Source: UBA4735 sp035935465 (GTDB lineage: Bacteria; Chloroflexota; Limnocylindria; P2-11E). Taken from it: a DNA stretch of 64,000 nucleotides. Shown in pieces: positions 25,388 through 33,820 of this stretch. The DNA lies in the NCBI GenBank assembly GCA_035935465.1, contig DASYXA010000111.1, forward strand, positions 20,876 to 84,875. The letters are read 5' to 3'. The notes beneath the pieces were generated by a model. It made no database searches and had not been told where the DNA came from. It was given only the letters and a program-made list of their open reading frames with translations. Numbering within the stretch: the stretch's first letter is position 1; each line of letters begins with the position of its first letter. Position numbers and translations under genes: made by a program.

Positions 25388-26077
25388 CTACGGCACGAAG
25401 GTGAACGACCCGAGGATCGCGTCGAGCTTCGCCTTGGATGCGCCGGGCGGGACGTCGAACGTGCCCGGCTGGTAGATCGTGTAGCCGAGCATGAACATCC
25501 GGTCCCCGTCCTTGATCAGATACTCGACCGGGTAGCTCGGCGCATTCGTGACCTTCAGCGCGACATGTCCGTCGACGGTGATGTCCTCGAGCTGCTGATC
25601 ACGCGAGTAGCTGAACGCGTTGTAGAAGTCGCGCGGGCTCCGGGCGCCCGTGCCGGTGAAGACGTCGATGACCGCGGCGTAGTTCCAGATCGCGCACGCG
25701 GTCTCGCAGCGCTGATCCGCCAGCGCGGCTTCGGCGGCCTCCGTCCGCGCGGTGAACGCATCGGCGGCGGCCGGTCGCGACCCACCGCTGTTCGCGATCG
25801 AGAGCCGGGCCGACCGGCGATACGGGTCCGGCAGGACGACGCTGAACTTCCACGTCGTATTGACGTACATCCTGGTCGGGGTCGGGTCGGGCGTCGGCGA
25901 CGGAGCAGGCGTGACGACGGCGGCCGTCGGCGTGGGCGTACCTGCGGCGGTCGCGGACGGCGTTGGCGATGCGAGCGCCGTCGAGCCGCCGGGGCCGGGC
26001 GAGCGCACGGCCGCCAGGAGAGCGATGAGCAGGGCGGTCACCGCGACCGCCGCTCCGACGACGATGAAGCTCCGCAT
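25388..26077 (-). CDS. Membrane-anchored protein, hypothetical
   Basis: 229 residues. A single N-terminal membrane helix (FIVVGAAVAVTALLIALLAAV) is followed by a Thr/Pro/Ala-rich linker to about residue 68 and an external domain of about 160 residues. It contains two Cys close together (QRCETACAIWNY) that could form a disulfide. It resembles the lipoproteins scattered through this window, with the pattern linker then beta-rich domain. The ATG at 26077 is chosen because it gives a normal signal anchor. It lies 35 bases after rocF on the same strand. Function unknown. Confidence 0.72.
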   Translation of the reverse strand: MRSFIVVGAAVAVTALLIALLAAVRSPGPGGSTALASPTPSATAAGTPTPTAAVVTPAPSPTPDPTPTRMYVNTTWKFSVVLPDPYRRSARLSIANSGGSRPAAADAFTARTEAAEAALADQRCETACAIWNYAAVIDVFTGTGARSPRDFYNAFSYSRDQQLEDITVDGHVALKVTNAPSYPVEYLIKDGDRMFMLGYTIYQPGTFDVPPGASKAKLDAILGSFTFVP

Positions 26078-26112
26078 GGACCCGAGCGCCGCAAGATGGC
26101 GGCCACCGGCCG

Positions 26113-27018
26113 CTAGAGGATCGTCTGACCGAGCGCGCTCGCGATGAGCTCGACCGCGAGCGTCGCGGTGCGGTTCTCGCGGTCGAGGATCGGGTTCACC
26201 TCGCACACCTCGATCGAGCGGAGCTTCCCCGACGTCGCGAGCATCTCCATCGCGAGCTGCGCCTCGCGGTACGTGAGGCCGCCGCGCACCGGCGTGCCGA
26301 CGCCGGGCGCCTCGTCGGGGTCGATCGCGTCCATGTCGAGCGAGAGGTGGATCCCATCGCCCTGCGACACGACCGCGATCGCCTGCTCCATCGCCTTCGC
26401 CATGCCGAGCCGGTCGATGTCGGCCATCGTGATCGGCGTGACGCCGGCGCGCTTGATGTTGTCCTTCTCGCCGCCATCGATGTCGCGGATCGCGAGCAGC
26501 ACGCCATGCCTGCCGTCCGCCGTACCGCGGAGGCCGTTCGGGAACGGCTCATCGGCGAGCCCGAGCGCGACCGCGAACGGCATCCCGTGCACGTTGCCCG
26601 AGGGCGACGTCTCGGGCGTGTTGATGTCACCGTGCGCGTCGACCCAGAGCACGCCAGCGCGATGGCCGGCGCGCGCGAGCCCCGCGATCGTGCCCATGCC
26701 GATCGAGTGATCGCCGCCCAGCACGATCGGCGTCGCGCCGCTCTTCACGATGTCGGCGACGACGGTCGCCAGCTCCTCCGACGCGCGCACGATCTCTTCG
26801 GCGTGGTGCGCCTGCCGCCCGCCGTGCTCGTACTCGATCTCGCCGTTCTGGTCGCGGTCCAGCACCGACACGTTCCCCCGGTCACGGACGCGATACCCGA
26901 GGTCGACGAGCCGCGCCCGTAGTCCGGCGTAGCGGATCGCCGATGGCCCCATGTCCACGCCGCGGCGGAAGCCGCCGAGGTCCATCGGGACGCCGACGAT
27001 GTCGACCGCCTTCGTCAC
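26113..27018 (-). CDS. rocF: Arginase
   Basis: 301-residue manganese ureohydrolase, converting arginine to ornithine and urea. The metal-binding motifs are all there: GGDHSIG, WVDAHGDIN and SLDMDAIDP. The agreement with arginase (VGVPMDLGGFRRGVDMGPSAIRY at the N-terminus) is better than with agmatinase. The GTG start overlaps the fabZ stop by 4 bases. Its presence at the end of a lipid-synthesis operon is unusual. Confidence 0.93.
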   Translation of the reverse strand: MTKAVDIVGVPMDLGGFRRGVDMGPSAIRYAGLRARLVDLGYRVRDRGNVSVLDRDQNGEIEYEHGGRQAHHAEEIVRASEELATVVADIVKSGATPIVLGGDHSIGMGTIAGLARAGHRAGVLWVDAHGDINTPETSPSGNVHGMPFAVALGLADEPFPNGLRGTADGRHGVLLAIRDIDGGEKDNIKRAGVTPITMADIDRLGMAKAMEQAIAVVSQGDGIHLSLDMDAIDPDEAPGVGTPVRGGLTYREAQLAMEMLATSGKLRSIEVCEVNPILDRENRTATLAVELIASALGQTIL

Positions 27019-27503
27019 GGCGCGCCTTTCGCCAGCGGCTGCGGTCCTCCCGAAGGCGAAGCCTTCGGAAGGGGTTGAAAGATCGCGAGGATCACGCCCT
27101 CCGCGGCGAGCTCGTCGCCGACGTGCGTCGTGACCCTCGCCCGGCCGAACCCGCGGCGCATCTTCTCGAACGTCGCGGTGAACCGCCCGGTCTCGCCCGG
27201 CCGGACGATCCGCTTGAAGCGCATCTCCTCGATACCGGCGAACAGGCCGAGCCCGTCGCGGTAGTCGGGATGCGCCATCGCGCACACCGTGGCCGCCTGC
27301 GCCATCGATTCGGTGAGGATCACGCCCGGCACGATCGGGTTCCCCGGGAAGTGGCCCCTCAGGTAGAACTCCTCGCCGGTGAAGTCGTGCTCCGCGACCG
27401 CGCGGACGAGCGGCTCGAGCTCGACGACGCGGTCAATCAAGAGGAACGGATCGCGGTGCGGGATGAGGGCCTCGATGCCCTTCCGGTCCAGAACGACGCT
27501 CAA
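27015..27503 (-). CDS. fabZ: 3-hydroxyacyl-ACP dehydratase
   Basis: 162 residues, hot-dog fold. The substrate motif IPHRDPFLLIDRV and the catalytic block GHFPGNPIVPGVILTESMAQ (His and Glu) are present. It dehydrates 3-hydroxyacyl-ACP during fatty acid elongation. The start is a TTG at 27503 overlapping the accC stop; no ATG or GTG fits. The last 18 residues (LPKASPSGGPQPLAKGAP) go beyond the normal family end, and the DNA coding them contains a perfect 8-bp hairpin (27050-27068). That suggests an inserted palindrome. Confidence 0.92.
   Translation of the reverse strand: MSVVLDRKGIEALIPHRDPFLLIDRVVELEPLVRAVAEHDFTGEEFYLRGHFPGNPIVPGVILTESMAQAATVCAMAHPDYRDGLGLFAGIEEMRFKRIVRPGETGRFTATFEKMRRGFGRARVTTHVGDELAAEGVILAIFQPLPKASPSGGPQPLAKGAP
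27050..27068. repeat. Hairpin in the 3' end of fabZ
   Basis: CCGAAGGC (27050-27057), a GAA loop, and GCCTTCGG (27061-27068). It is a perfect 8-bp stem inside the extra C-terminal codons of fabZ. The same 8-mers form the repeat at 2043-2070. It could be a small dispersed palindrome, which two copies cannot prove. Confidence 0.55.
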
Positions 27504-28858
27504 GCGGTGAGCGCTTCGATGCCGACGGTGTCGATGAGGTGCGTCGTCACCTGGCCGGTCTTGAACAGCTCGCTCGCGAGGATCTTCTTGTGCGCGTCGA
27601 TGTTCGTCGTGACGCCGACGACGGTGAACTCGTCGAGCGCGCGCTGCATCCGCGCGACGGCCTCGGTGCGGTCGCGGCCCCAGGCGATGACCTTCGCGAG
27701 CAGCGAGTCGTAGAACGGCGGGACCTCGTAGCCCTGAAAACAATGGCTGTCGAGCCGGATGCCCGGCCCGGCCGGCGGGAGCCACGTGGTGAGCACGCCG
27801 GTCGACGGCGCGAAGCTGTTGTCGGCGTCCTCGGCGTTGATCCGGCACTCGATCGCGTGGCCGTTGACGTAGACCTGCTCCTCGGAGAAGCTGAGCGGCT
27901 CGCCGGCGGCGAGCGCGATCTGCTCCTTCACGAGGTCGATGCCGGTCACGGCTTCGGTCACGGTGTGCTCCACCTGGATGCGCGCGTTCACCTCGATGAA
28001 GTACGGCTGCCCCGCCGCGTCGATGAGGAACTCGAACGTTCCGACACCCCGGTAGCCGAAGCGCTTCGCCGCATCGACCGCGTAGCGCTTGATCCGGCGG
28101 CGAAGCTCCTCGTTGATCGAGATCGACGGCGCCTCTTCGAGCATCTTCTGATTACGGCGCTGGATCGAGCACTCGCGCTCGCCCATGCAGATGCCCTCAC
28201 CGCGGTCGTCGACCAGGATCTGGGCCTCGATGTGCCGCACGCCCTCGAGGTTGCGCTCGAGGTAGAGGCCCTCATCGCCGAAGCTCGCCTTCGCCTCGCT
28301 GCGAGCCTGCTCCCACAGGCGCTGGAGGTCCTTCGCCGATTCGGCCTTGCGCATCCCGCGGCCGCCGCCGCCCGAGCGCGCCTTCAGCATCACCGGGTAG
28401 CCGATCTCCTCGGCGACGCGCAGCGCCTCGGAGGAGGTCTTCACCGCACCCTCGGAGCCAGGGATGACCGGGAGGCCGGCGCGCTTCATCGCGGCGCGGG
28501 TCGCCGACTTGTCCTGGAACCGCGCGAGCACTTCGGGCGGTGGGCCGATGAACACCAGGCCGTGCTCCCTGCAGACCTCGGAGAAGTCCGCGTTTTCGGA
28601 CAGGAACCCGTAGCCGGGGTGGATCGCCTGCGCGCCGGAGATGAGCGCGGCCGAGATGATCGCCGGGATGTTCAGATAGGAATCGCGCGAGTTCGCCGGC
28701 CCGATGCAGATGGCCTCGTCGGCGGAGTGGACCGGGAGGCTGTGCCCGTCGGCCTCGCTGTACACGACGACGCTCTGGATCCCGAGCTCGCGGCACGCGC
28801 GGATGACGCGCAGCGCGATCTCACCCCGGTTCGCGATGAGGATCTTGTCGAACGAGAT
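27500..28858 (-). CDS. accC: Biotin carboxylase of acetyl-CoA carboxylase
   Basis: 452 residues, ATP-grasp enzyme that carboxylates the biotin on AccB. It starts FDKILIANRGEIALRV, has the glycine loop GGGGRGMR, the metal and catalytic sites FEFLIDAAGQPYFIEVNARI and QVEHTVTEAVTG, and the usual family length. The conserved N-terminus lies upstream of the first canonical start, and no ATG, GTG or TTG is in frame there. An ATC at 28858 sits 6 bases after a perfect AAGGAGG (28871-28865) and is the best start. The gene overlaps the end of fabD by 38 bases. Confidence 0.9.
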   Translation of the reverse strand: MSFDKILIANRGEIALRVIRACRELGIQSVVVYSEADGHSLPVHSADEAICIGPANSRDSYLNIPAIISAALISGAQAIHPGYGFLSENADFSEVCREHGLVFIGPPPEVLARFQDKSATRAAMKRAGLPVIPGSEGAVKTSSEALRVAEEIGYPVMLKARSGGGGRGMRKAESAKDLQRLWEQARSEAKASFGDEGLYLERNLEGVRHIEAQILVDDRGEGICMGERECSIQRRNQKMLEEAPSISINEELRRRIKRYAVDAAKRFGYRGVGTFEFLIDAAGQPYFIEVNARIQVEHTVTEAVTGIDLVKEQIALAAGEPLSFSEEQVYVNGHAIECRINAEDADNSFAPSTGVLTTWLPPAGPGIRLDSHCFQGYEVPPFYDSLLAKVIAWGRDRTEAVARMQRALDEFTVVGVTTNIDAHKKILASELFKTGQVTTHLIDTVGIEALTA

Positions 28859-29765
28859 CGAGTGCCTCCTTCAACGTCGCGGGATCCGACACGTTCGCGG
28901 TCCGCGCGTCGGGGAGGATCCGCTTCACGAGGCCGGTGAGCACGTTGCCCGGGCCGAACTCGATGAACGTCGTCGCGCCCTCCCCAGCGGCGCGCCGTAC
29001 TGAGGTGACCCACTGTACGGGAGAGTGGACCTGCTTCTCCAGCAAACTGATGAAATCGCTCGAATTCGTGTGCACCTGCGCATCCACATTTGCGATCACC
29101 GGGTCCTTCAGCGGACGGAATGGCGTGGCGCGGATCGCCTCGGCAAGCTGCGGAGCGACCGCCCGCATCGCGGGTGAGTGGAACGCGCCCGACACCTTCA
29201 GTGGAATGACCCGCTTCGCACCCGCGGCCTTCAGCGTCTCCGTCGCGGCCGGCATATTCGCGAGCGGTCCGGTGACGACAACCTGCCCCGGGGCATTGTC
29301 GTTCGCGACGACGATGCCCGTGCCCTCGATGGCCGTCGCGATGACGTCGGCGTCGAGCCCGAGGACCGCGGCCATGCCGCCCGATGCGTCCGCGGCCTGC
29401 ATGAGCTCGCCACGGGTGCGCACGAGCCGGAGCGCGTCGCCGAAGTCGAGCGCGCCGCCGGCGACGAGCGCGGTGAACTCGCCGAGCGAGTGGCCGAGGA
29501 GGATCGGGTCGGCGGCCAGTCCGTGCGCGAGGAACGCGCGATGCGCGGCGATGCTGGTCGCGAGGATCGCCGGCTGCGCGTTCGCGGTGCGCTCGAGCTC
29601 CGCGGCAGGCCCATCCCAGCAGAGCGCGCGGAGATCGAAGCCCAGCGCGGCGTTCGCCTCGGCGTACGCGCGCGCCGCTTCGGGGACCGACTCGGCCAGC
29701 GTGTTCCCCATCCCGACCGCCTGTGATCCCTGGCCGGGGAACAGCCACGCGACGTCCGACGGCAC
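28821..29765 (-). CDS. fabD: Malonyl-CoA:ACP transacylase
   Basis: 314-residue acyltransferase that loads malonyl groups onto acyl carrier protein. The N-terminal FPGQGSQAVGMG, the nucleophile Ser in GHSLGEFTALVA and the catalytic His in SGAFHSPAM are present. The start is a GTG at 29765. It heads the fabD-accC-fabZ-rocF operon. The Shine-Dalgarno of accC lies inside its last codons. A PstS-like gene runs away on the other strand. Confidence 0.95.
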   Translation of the reverse strand: MPSDVAWLFPGQGSQAVGMGNTLAESVPEAARAYAEANAALGFDLRALCWDGPAAELERTANAQPAILATSIAAHRAFLAHGLAADPILLGHSLGEFTALVAGGALDFGDALRLVRTRGELMQAADASGGMAAVLGLDADVIATAIEGTGIVVANDNAPGQVVVTGPLANMPAATETLKAAGAKRVIPLKVSGAFHSPAMRAVAPQLAEAIRATPFRPLKDPVIANVDAQVHTNSSDFISLLEKQVHSPVQWVTSVRRAAGEGATTFIEFGPGNVLTGLVKRILPDARTANVSDPATLKEALDLVRQDPHREPG

Positions 29766-29825
29766 CGCGGCAGTCTAGGGACGGCGATCGGCCCCCCCCC
29801 CGCACGCCCGAACGCGGTCATTGGT

Positions 29826-29839
29826 CCCCCGATCGGGGG
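29826..29839. repeat. GC-rich palindrome between fabD and PstS-like gene
   Basis: CCCCCGATCGGGGG is a perfect 14-bp palindrome with GG/CC continuing after one mismatch. It lies 60 bases before the fabD start and 36 bases before the PstS-like start. It could be an operator for either gene. A run of ten C (29791-29802 region) lies nearby. Confidence 0.4.
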
Positions 29840-29874
29840 TCCCGCACGGCCACGCGAAGGATGAGAGTGCGACG

Positions 29875-30720
29875 GTGCGCTTGCCGACGCGCTCGCTCGC
29901 GATGACCCTTGTGGTCGCGACCGTCGTTGTCACGGGCTGCGGCACGACCGAGCGCCCGCAACCCACTGACCCGCTGGCCGGCATCTACATGGGTGTCGGG
30001 TCAGCGACCACGCTGGACAACGCGACGCTCATCACCGCGGCGTTCGCGAAACGGCACCCCGGCGTCAAGTTCCAGCTCGACGTGACCGACACCGAGACCG
30101 CGGTCGTCAGGGTCAGCGCCGGCGACGCCGACGTCGATTTCGGCTTCATCGGCCGTCCGCTGCGGCCCTCCGAGAAAGTGATCCCGCTGACGCCGTTGGG
30201 TTCGACCGGCAGCGCGTTCGCGGTCAACGCGAGCAACAAGGTGCGCTCGGTGACGAAGGCCCAGCTCAAAGATCTGCTCACCGGCAAGATCACCGACTGG
30301 GCGCAGCTCGGCGGCACCGGCGCGGTCAAGATCCTGCTCCGCGAGGCGACGAGCAACACCCGGAAGGGCCTGGAGACGTACGTCTTCGGCTCCGAGAAGC
30401 CCGTGTACGGGCCGACGGACTTCACGACGTCGGCGACGAACGCGGCGTCCACAGAGATGTCCGATGCGTTGAAGTCGCTCACCGGTTCGATCGGCATGGT
30501 CACGCTCGCTTCGAAGACGCTCGCGAATCCCTCCATCAGGCTGCTCGAGATGGATGGCATCCCCGCGACGCTGGAATCGCTCGCATCCGGCTCGTGGCCG
30601 GTGCGCCGCGCCGCGTACCTGTGCACGAGCGCGGATCCGGCGCGGCTGAAACCCGCGATCAAGGCGCTCCTCGAGTTCGCGAAGAGCCCCGAGGGAATGC
30701 AAGCGCTCGCCGGACACTGA
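29875..30720 (+). CDS. PstS-like substrate-binding lipoprotein
   Basis: 281 residues; lipoprotein signal ending VVATVVVTGC (Cys22). The mature part is a phosphate-binding-like periplasmic protein fold: GVGSATTLDNATLITAAF, GDADVDFGFIGRPL, QLKDLLTGKITDWAQLGG and EATSNTRKGLE, the last corresponding to the ligand loop of PstS. No pst transport genes lie nearby, so the ligand is uncertain. The GTG at 29875 is chosen to give a full signal peptide. It lies between the two lipid operons on the opposite strand and ends 4 bases from the end of the BCCP-like gene. Confidence 0.78.
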   Translation: MRLPTRSLAMTLVVATVVVTGCGTTERPQPTDPLAGIYMGVGSATTLDNATLITAAFAKRHPGVKFQLDVTDTETAVVRVSAGDADVDFGFIGRPLRPSEKVIPLTPLGSTGSAFAVNASNKVRSVTKAQLKDLLTGKITDWAQLGGTGAVKILLREATSNTRKGLETYVFGSEKPVYGPTDFTTSATNAASTEMSDALKSLTGSIGMVTLASKTLANPSIRLLEMDGIPATLESLASGSWPVRRAAYLCTSADPARLKPAIKALLEFAKSPEGMQALAGH

Positions 30721-30724
30721 CCCG

Positions 30725-31132
30725 CTAGCGACGCTCGATCGCGAAGAGAGCTTGGCCGTACTCCACGGGCGCGCCGCCGGCGACCAGCACGTCGCGCAGC
30801 ACGCCGTCGATCGGAGCGACCACGTCGGTCATCGCGCCGAGCGACTGCACGGCGCCGAGCACGGTCCCCTTCTTCACCTCGTCGCCGGAGGTCCACTCCT
30901 TGGACGCGCTGAAGATCCCGACACCGGACGAGTGCACCCGGGACGGCTCCGGCGCGTTCGGCGCTGCCAGGGCGGCGCGCGCCGCGGCAGTGGCCGGCGT
31001 GACCGCCGACGGAGCGCGCACGATCGCGGCGGACATGCCCTCGGCCTCGACCTCGATCACGCTCGCGCCCGAGCCCTCCGCGAGCCGGAGCAGATCGTCG
31101 AGCAGCGCGAGCACCTCGTCCTTGTCGCTCAC
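30725..31132 (-). CDS. BCCP-like protein lacking the biotin-accepting lysine
   Basis: 135 residues with the shape of a biotin carboxyl carrier protein: an N-terminal helix plus domain, Ala/Pro linker (about 40-68), then a C-terminal biotinyl/lipoyl barrel. It aligns without gaps to AccB through SGDEVKKGTVLGAV and PIDGVLRDVL...PVEYGQALFAIE. Where AccB has E-A-M-K, this has Q-S-L-G (residues 96-99), so Gly99 replaces the lysine and biotin cannot attach. The GTG start overlaps accA by 4 bases. Plants have similar biotin-less carriers (BADC) that hold back acetyl-CoA carboxylase. A regulatory or structural role here is inferred. Confidence 0.88.
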   Translation of the reverse strand: MSDKDEVLALLDDLLRLAEGSGASVIEVEAEGMSAAIVRAPSAVTPATAAARAALAAPNAPEPSRVHSSGVGIFSASKEWTSGDEVKKGTVLGAVQSLGAMTDVVAPIDGVLRDVLVAGGAPVEYGQALFAIERR

Positions 31133-32100
31133 GTGGGCCTCAGCATCCGCCGCCAGAAGGGCTCGTTCTTCTTCACCGGCGCCGCACCGGGCAGCGGCTC
31201 GACGACCACGCCGATGTGCCGGTACCGCTCGTAGCGCGCGGAGAGCAGGTCGGCGATCGGCACGCGGCCGAGCCGGTCGAGCTGGACGATGACCGCCGAC
31301 TTGATCGCGGCGATCGTCGCCTGCGGGTCGGTGTGCGCGCCTCCGGCCGGCTCGGGGATGAGCCCGTCGACGACGCCGAGGCGCAGCAGGTCGGTCGCCG
31401 CGAGCTTCAGCGCATTGGCGGCCTGCTCGGCCTCCGTCGCGCTCCGCCAGAGGATCGCGGCGGCACCCTCGGGGGAGATGACCGAGTAGATCGCGTTCTG
31501 CAGCGCGAGCACGACATCGCCGACCGCGAGCGCCAGCGCGCCGCCGGAGCCGCCCTCACCGAGGATGATCGCCACGATCGGGGTCTGGAGACCGGTCATG
31601 ACGAGGATCGACTTCGCGATCGCCTCGGCCTGCCCGCGCTCCTCGGCCTCGGGGCCGGGGTACGCGCCGGGCGTATCCACCAAGGTGACGAGTGGCAGGT
31701 GGAACTTCTCGGCCATCCGGTAGAGGCGGATCGCCTTGCGGTAGCCCTCGGGGTACGGCATCCCGAAGCTGCGCGCGATGTTCTCCTCGGTGGTCGCGCC
31801 GCGCTGCTGCGCGACGACGACGACCGGGCCGACGCCGTCGAGCTCCGCGATCCCGCCCACGACCGCCGGATCGTCCCGGTAGCCGCGGTCGCCGTGGAGC
31901 TCTTGGAACTTCTCGAACAGGCCGTCGATGACCTCGATCGCGTGCGGCCGCTTCAGCTCGCGCGCGAGCTGGACGGACTGCCACGGCGTGCGCTGCCCGG
32001 TGATCGTCGCGGCGTCGGTGATGAGCCCGGCGTCCGCGGGGAGGTGGCCGTTCCCGTCGGCGGTCTTCTTCGCGCCGAGCAGCCGGTCGACGACGTCCAT
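31129..32100 (-). CDS. accA: Acetyl-CoA carboxylase carboxyltransferase alpha
   Basis: 323-residue subunit of the carboxyltransferase that moves CO2 from biotin to acetyl-CoA. Family blocks GQRTPWQSVQLARELKRPHA, GMPYPEGYRKAIRLYRMAE, VDTPGAYPGPEAEERGQAEA and EGGSGGALALAVGD are clear. The ATG at 32100 overlaps the accD stop as TAATG. Order birA-degV-accD-accA-BCCP-like is tightly packed. The partner subunit is AccD. Confidence 0.96.
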   Translation of the reverse strand: MDVVDRLLGAKKTADGNGHLPADAGLITDAATITGQRTPWQSVQLARELKRPHAIEVIDGLFEKFQELHGDRGYRDDPAVVGGIAELDGVGPVVVVAQQRGATTEENIARSFGMPYPEGYRKAIRLYRMAEKFHLPLVTLVDTPGAYPGPEAEERGQAEAIAKSILVMTGLQTPIVAIILGEGGSGGALALAVGDVVLALQNAIYSVISPEGAAAILWRSATEAEQAANALKLAATDLLRLGVVDGLIPEPAGGAHTDPQATIAAIKSAVIVQLDRLGRVPIADLLSARYERYRHIGVVVEPLPGAAPVKKNEPFWRRMLRPT

Positions 32101-32951
32101 TACAACGACCACCGCAGATCGCGCGCGCTCGGCCGGAACGCGTTCAGGAAGTACGCGATGCGCTCGCGGAGCTGCGCACGGGGCACGACCTGGTCGACGA
32201 ACCCGTGCTCCAGGACGAACTCGCTCCGCTGGAAGCCCTTCGGGAGCTTCTCGCCGATCGTCTCGCTCGTCACGCGCGCGCCGGAAAAGCCGATGAGCGC
32301 GTTCGGCTCGGCGAAGATGATGTCGCCGAGCGACGCGAATGACGCGAGCACGCCACCGGTCGTCGGATCGGTGAGCAGGCTGACGTACGGAAGGCCCGCC
32401 TCGTCGAGGCGATGGAGCGCGCCGAGGATCTTCGCCATCTGCATGAGCGAGAGGGTGCCCTCCTGCATCCGCGCGCCGCCGGACGCGCTCACGATGAGCA
32501 GCGGCCTGCGGTTCGCGAGCGCACGCTCGGCGGCGCGAGTGAGCTTCTCCCCCACGACGCTGCCCATCGAGCCGCCCATGAAGTCGAAGTCCATGACCGC
32601 GAGCTCGATCTGGTTCTCGTCGATCCGCGCCGTGCCGCAGATCGCCGCGTCCTTCTCGCCGCTCTTCGCCTGCGACTGCTGGACCCGCTGCGGGTACGGC
32701 TTCTGGTCGCTGAATCCGAGCGGATCGCCGCTCACCAGGTCTGTGTCGTGCTCGGTGAAGCTGCCCTTATCGACCAGCAGCGCGATGCGCTCGCGCGCGC
32801 CGAGCCGGAAGTGGTGCCCGCAGTTCGAGCAGACGTTGTGGTTCCGGGCGAGCTGCTTGTTGAACAGCATCTCGCCGCACGTCGGACACTGCGTCCAGAG
32901 GTGCGACGGGAACTCCTTGCGCTGCCGCCCGAACGGCATCCGAAGCCTCAT
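32100..32951 (-). CDS. accD: Acetyl-CoA carboxylase carboxyltransferase beta
   Basis: 283 residues. The N-terminal zinc ribbon CPTCGEM...CSNCGHHFRL is intact. The crotonase-like core follows with VMDFDFMGGSMGSVVGEK and SASGGARMQEGTLSLMQMAK. It forms the carboxyltransferase with AccA. The ATG at 32951 overlaps the degV stop (TAATG) and the stop overlaps accA in the same way. Confidence 0.96.
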   Translation of the reverse strand: MRLRMPFGRQRKEFPSHLWTQCPTCGEMLFNKQLARNHNVCSNCGHHFRLGARERIALLVDKGSFTEHDTDLVSGDPLGFSDQKPYPQRVQQSQAKSGEKDAAICGTARIDENQIELAVMDFDFMGGSMGSVVGEKLTRAAERALANRRPLLIVSASGGARMQEGTLSLMQMAKILGALHRLDEAGLPYVSLLTDPTTGGVLASFASLGDIIFAEPNALIGFSGARVTSETIGEKLPKGFQRSEFVLEHGFVDQVVPRAQLRERIAYFLNAFRPSARDLRWSL

Positions 32952-33820
32952 TACGCACCATGTTCCTCTTGGTACCAGCCGAGCGCCACCGCTCCCGGTC
33001 CGGCGTGCGTCGCGAGCACCGGCCCGGCCTCGTCGACCCAGTACTCGACGCAGTGGTAGCGCTCCTGGACCCACTCGCCGAGGACCCGCGCGCGATCTGG
33101 CGCGTTGGTATGGAGGAGCGCGGCGTGGATCCGGCCGCCCGGTGGCGTGCGGGCCTCGATGAGCCCCTGGAGGGTGGCCATCCCGCGCTCGCGCGTGCGG
33201 ACCTTCTCGACCGACTCGGCCTTGCCGTCGGCGAGGTCGAGGATGACCTTCAGCGAGAGCAGCGAGCCGAACGCGGCCGCGGCGCCCGAGATCCGGCCGG
33301 ATCGCTTGAGGAAGTCCAGCGTGTCGATGAGCGCGAGGAGATGCGTCTTCGGTGCGAGGTCGCGCGCGAGCTGCGCGGTCTGCTGGAGGGACTTCCCCTC
33401 GCGGCGGGCCTTCGCGCACGCGGTCGCGAGGAGCCCGATGGTGCACGCGGTCGAGCGCGAGTCCACGACCACGATGTTCGTGTCGATGATCTGCTGCGCC
33501 GTCGTCGTCGCGACCGAGTACGTGCCCGAGAACTCCGTCGCGACGGTGAGCACGAGCATGTCGCGGTAGCCGTCGCGCACGGCCTGCTCGTACACGTCGC
33601 GGCACTCGCCGATGGACGGCTGCGACGTCGTCGGCTTCGCCTTCGGGTCCTTCACCCTGTCGTAGAACTGCTCGGCCGTGAGGTCGACGTCCGCGGTGTA
33701 CGACTCCGCGCCGAAGCTCACGTGGAGCGGCAGCGTGCGCAGGTCGAGCTCGCGCCGCATCGGATGCGGCAGGACGGTCGTGCCATCGATGATGATGGCG
33801 AACGGGAATCGGCCGCTCAT
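32951..33820 (-). CDS. DegV family fatty-acid-binding protein
   Basis: 289 residues, DegV fold. The ligand-binding blocks PTTSQPSIGE and TEFSGTYSVATTTAQ are present; in FakB proteins these hold a fatty acid carboxylate for phosphorylation by FakA. The start departs from the usual DS motif: IIIDGTTVLP. No fakA lies in the window. The gene is coupled on both sides, 4 bases with birA and TAATG with accD. A lipid-sensing or fatty acid salvage role tied to acetyl-CoA carboxylase is therefore plausible. Confidence 0.87.
   Translation of the reverse strand: MSGRFPFAIIIDGTTVLPHPMRRELDLRTLPLHVSFGAESYTADVDLTAEQFYDRVKDPKAKPTTSQPSIGECRDVYEQAVRDGYRDMLVLTVATEFSGTYSVATTTAQQIIDTNIVVVDSRSTACTIGLLATACAKARREGKSLQQTAQLARDLAPKTHLLALIDTLDFLKRSGRISGAAAAFGSLLSLKVILDLADGKAESVEKVRTRERGMATLQGLIEARTPPGGRIHAALLHTNAPDRARVLGEWVQERYHCVEYWVDEAGPVLATHAGPGAVALGWYQEEHGA

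Noticed and set aside
29789..29802. Run of C as a phase-variation tract
   Set aside because: It lies outside any coding frame and outside a clear promoter spacer; nothing supports slipping there.
31216..33162. 648-residue open frame antisense to accA and accD
   Set aside because: Shadow of strongly conserved acc genes; no recognisable motif.
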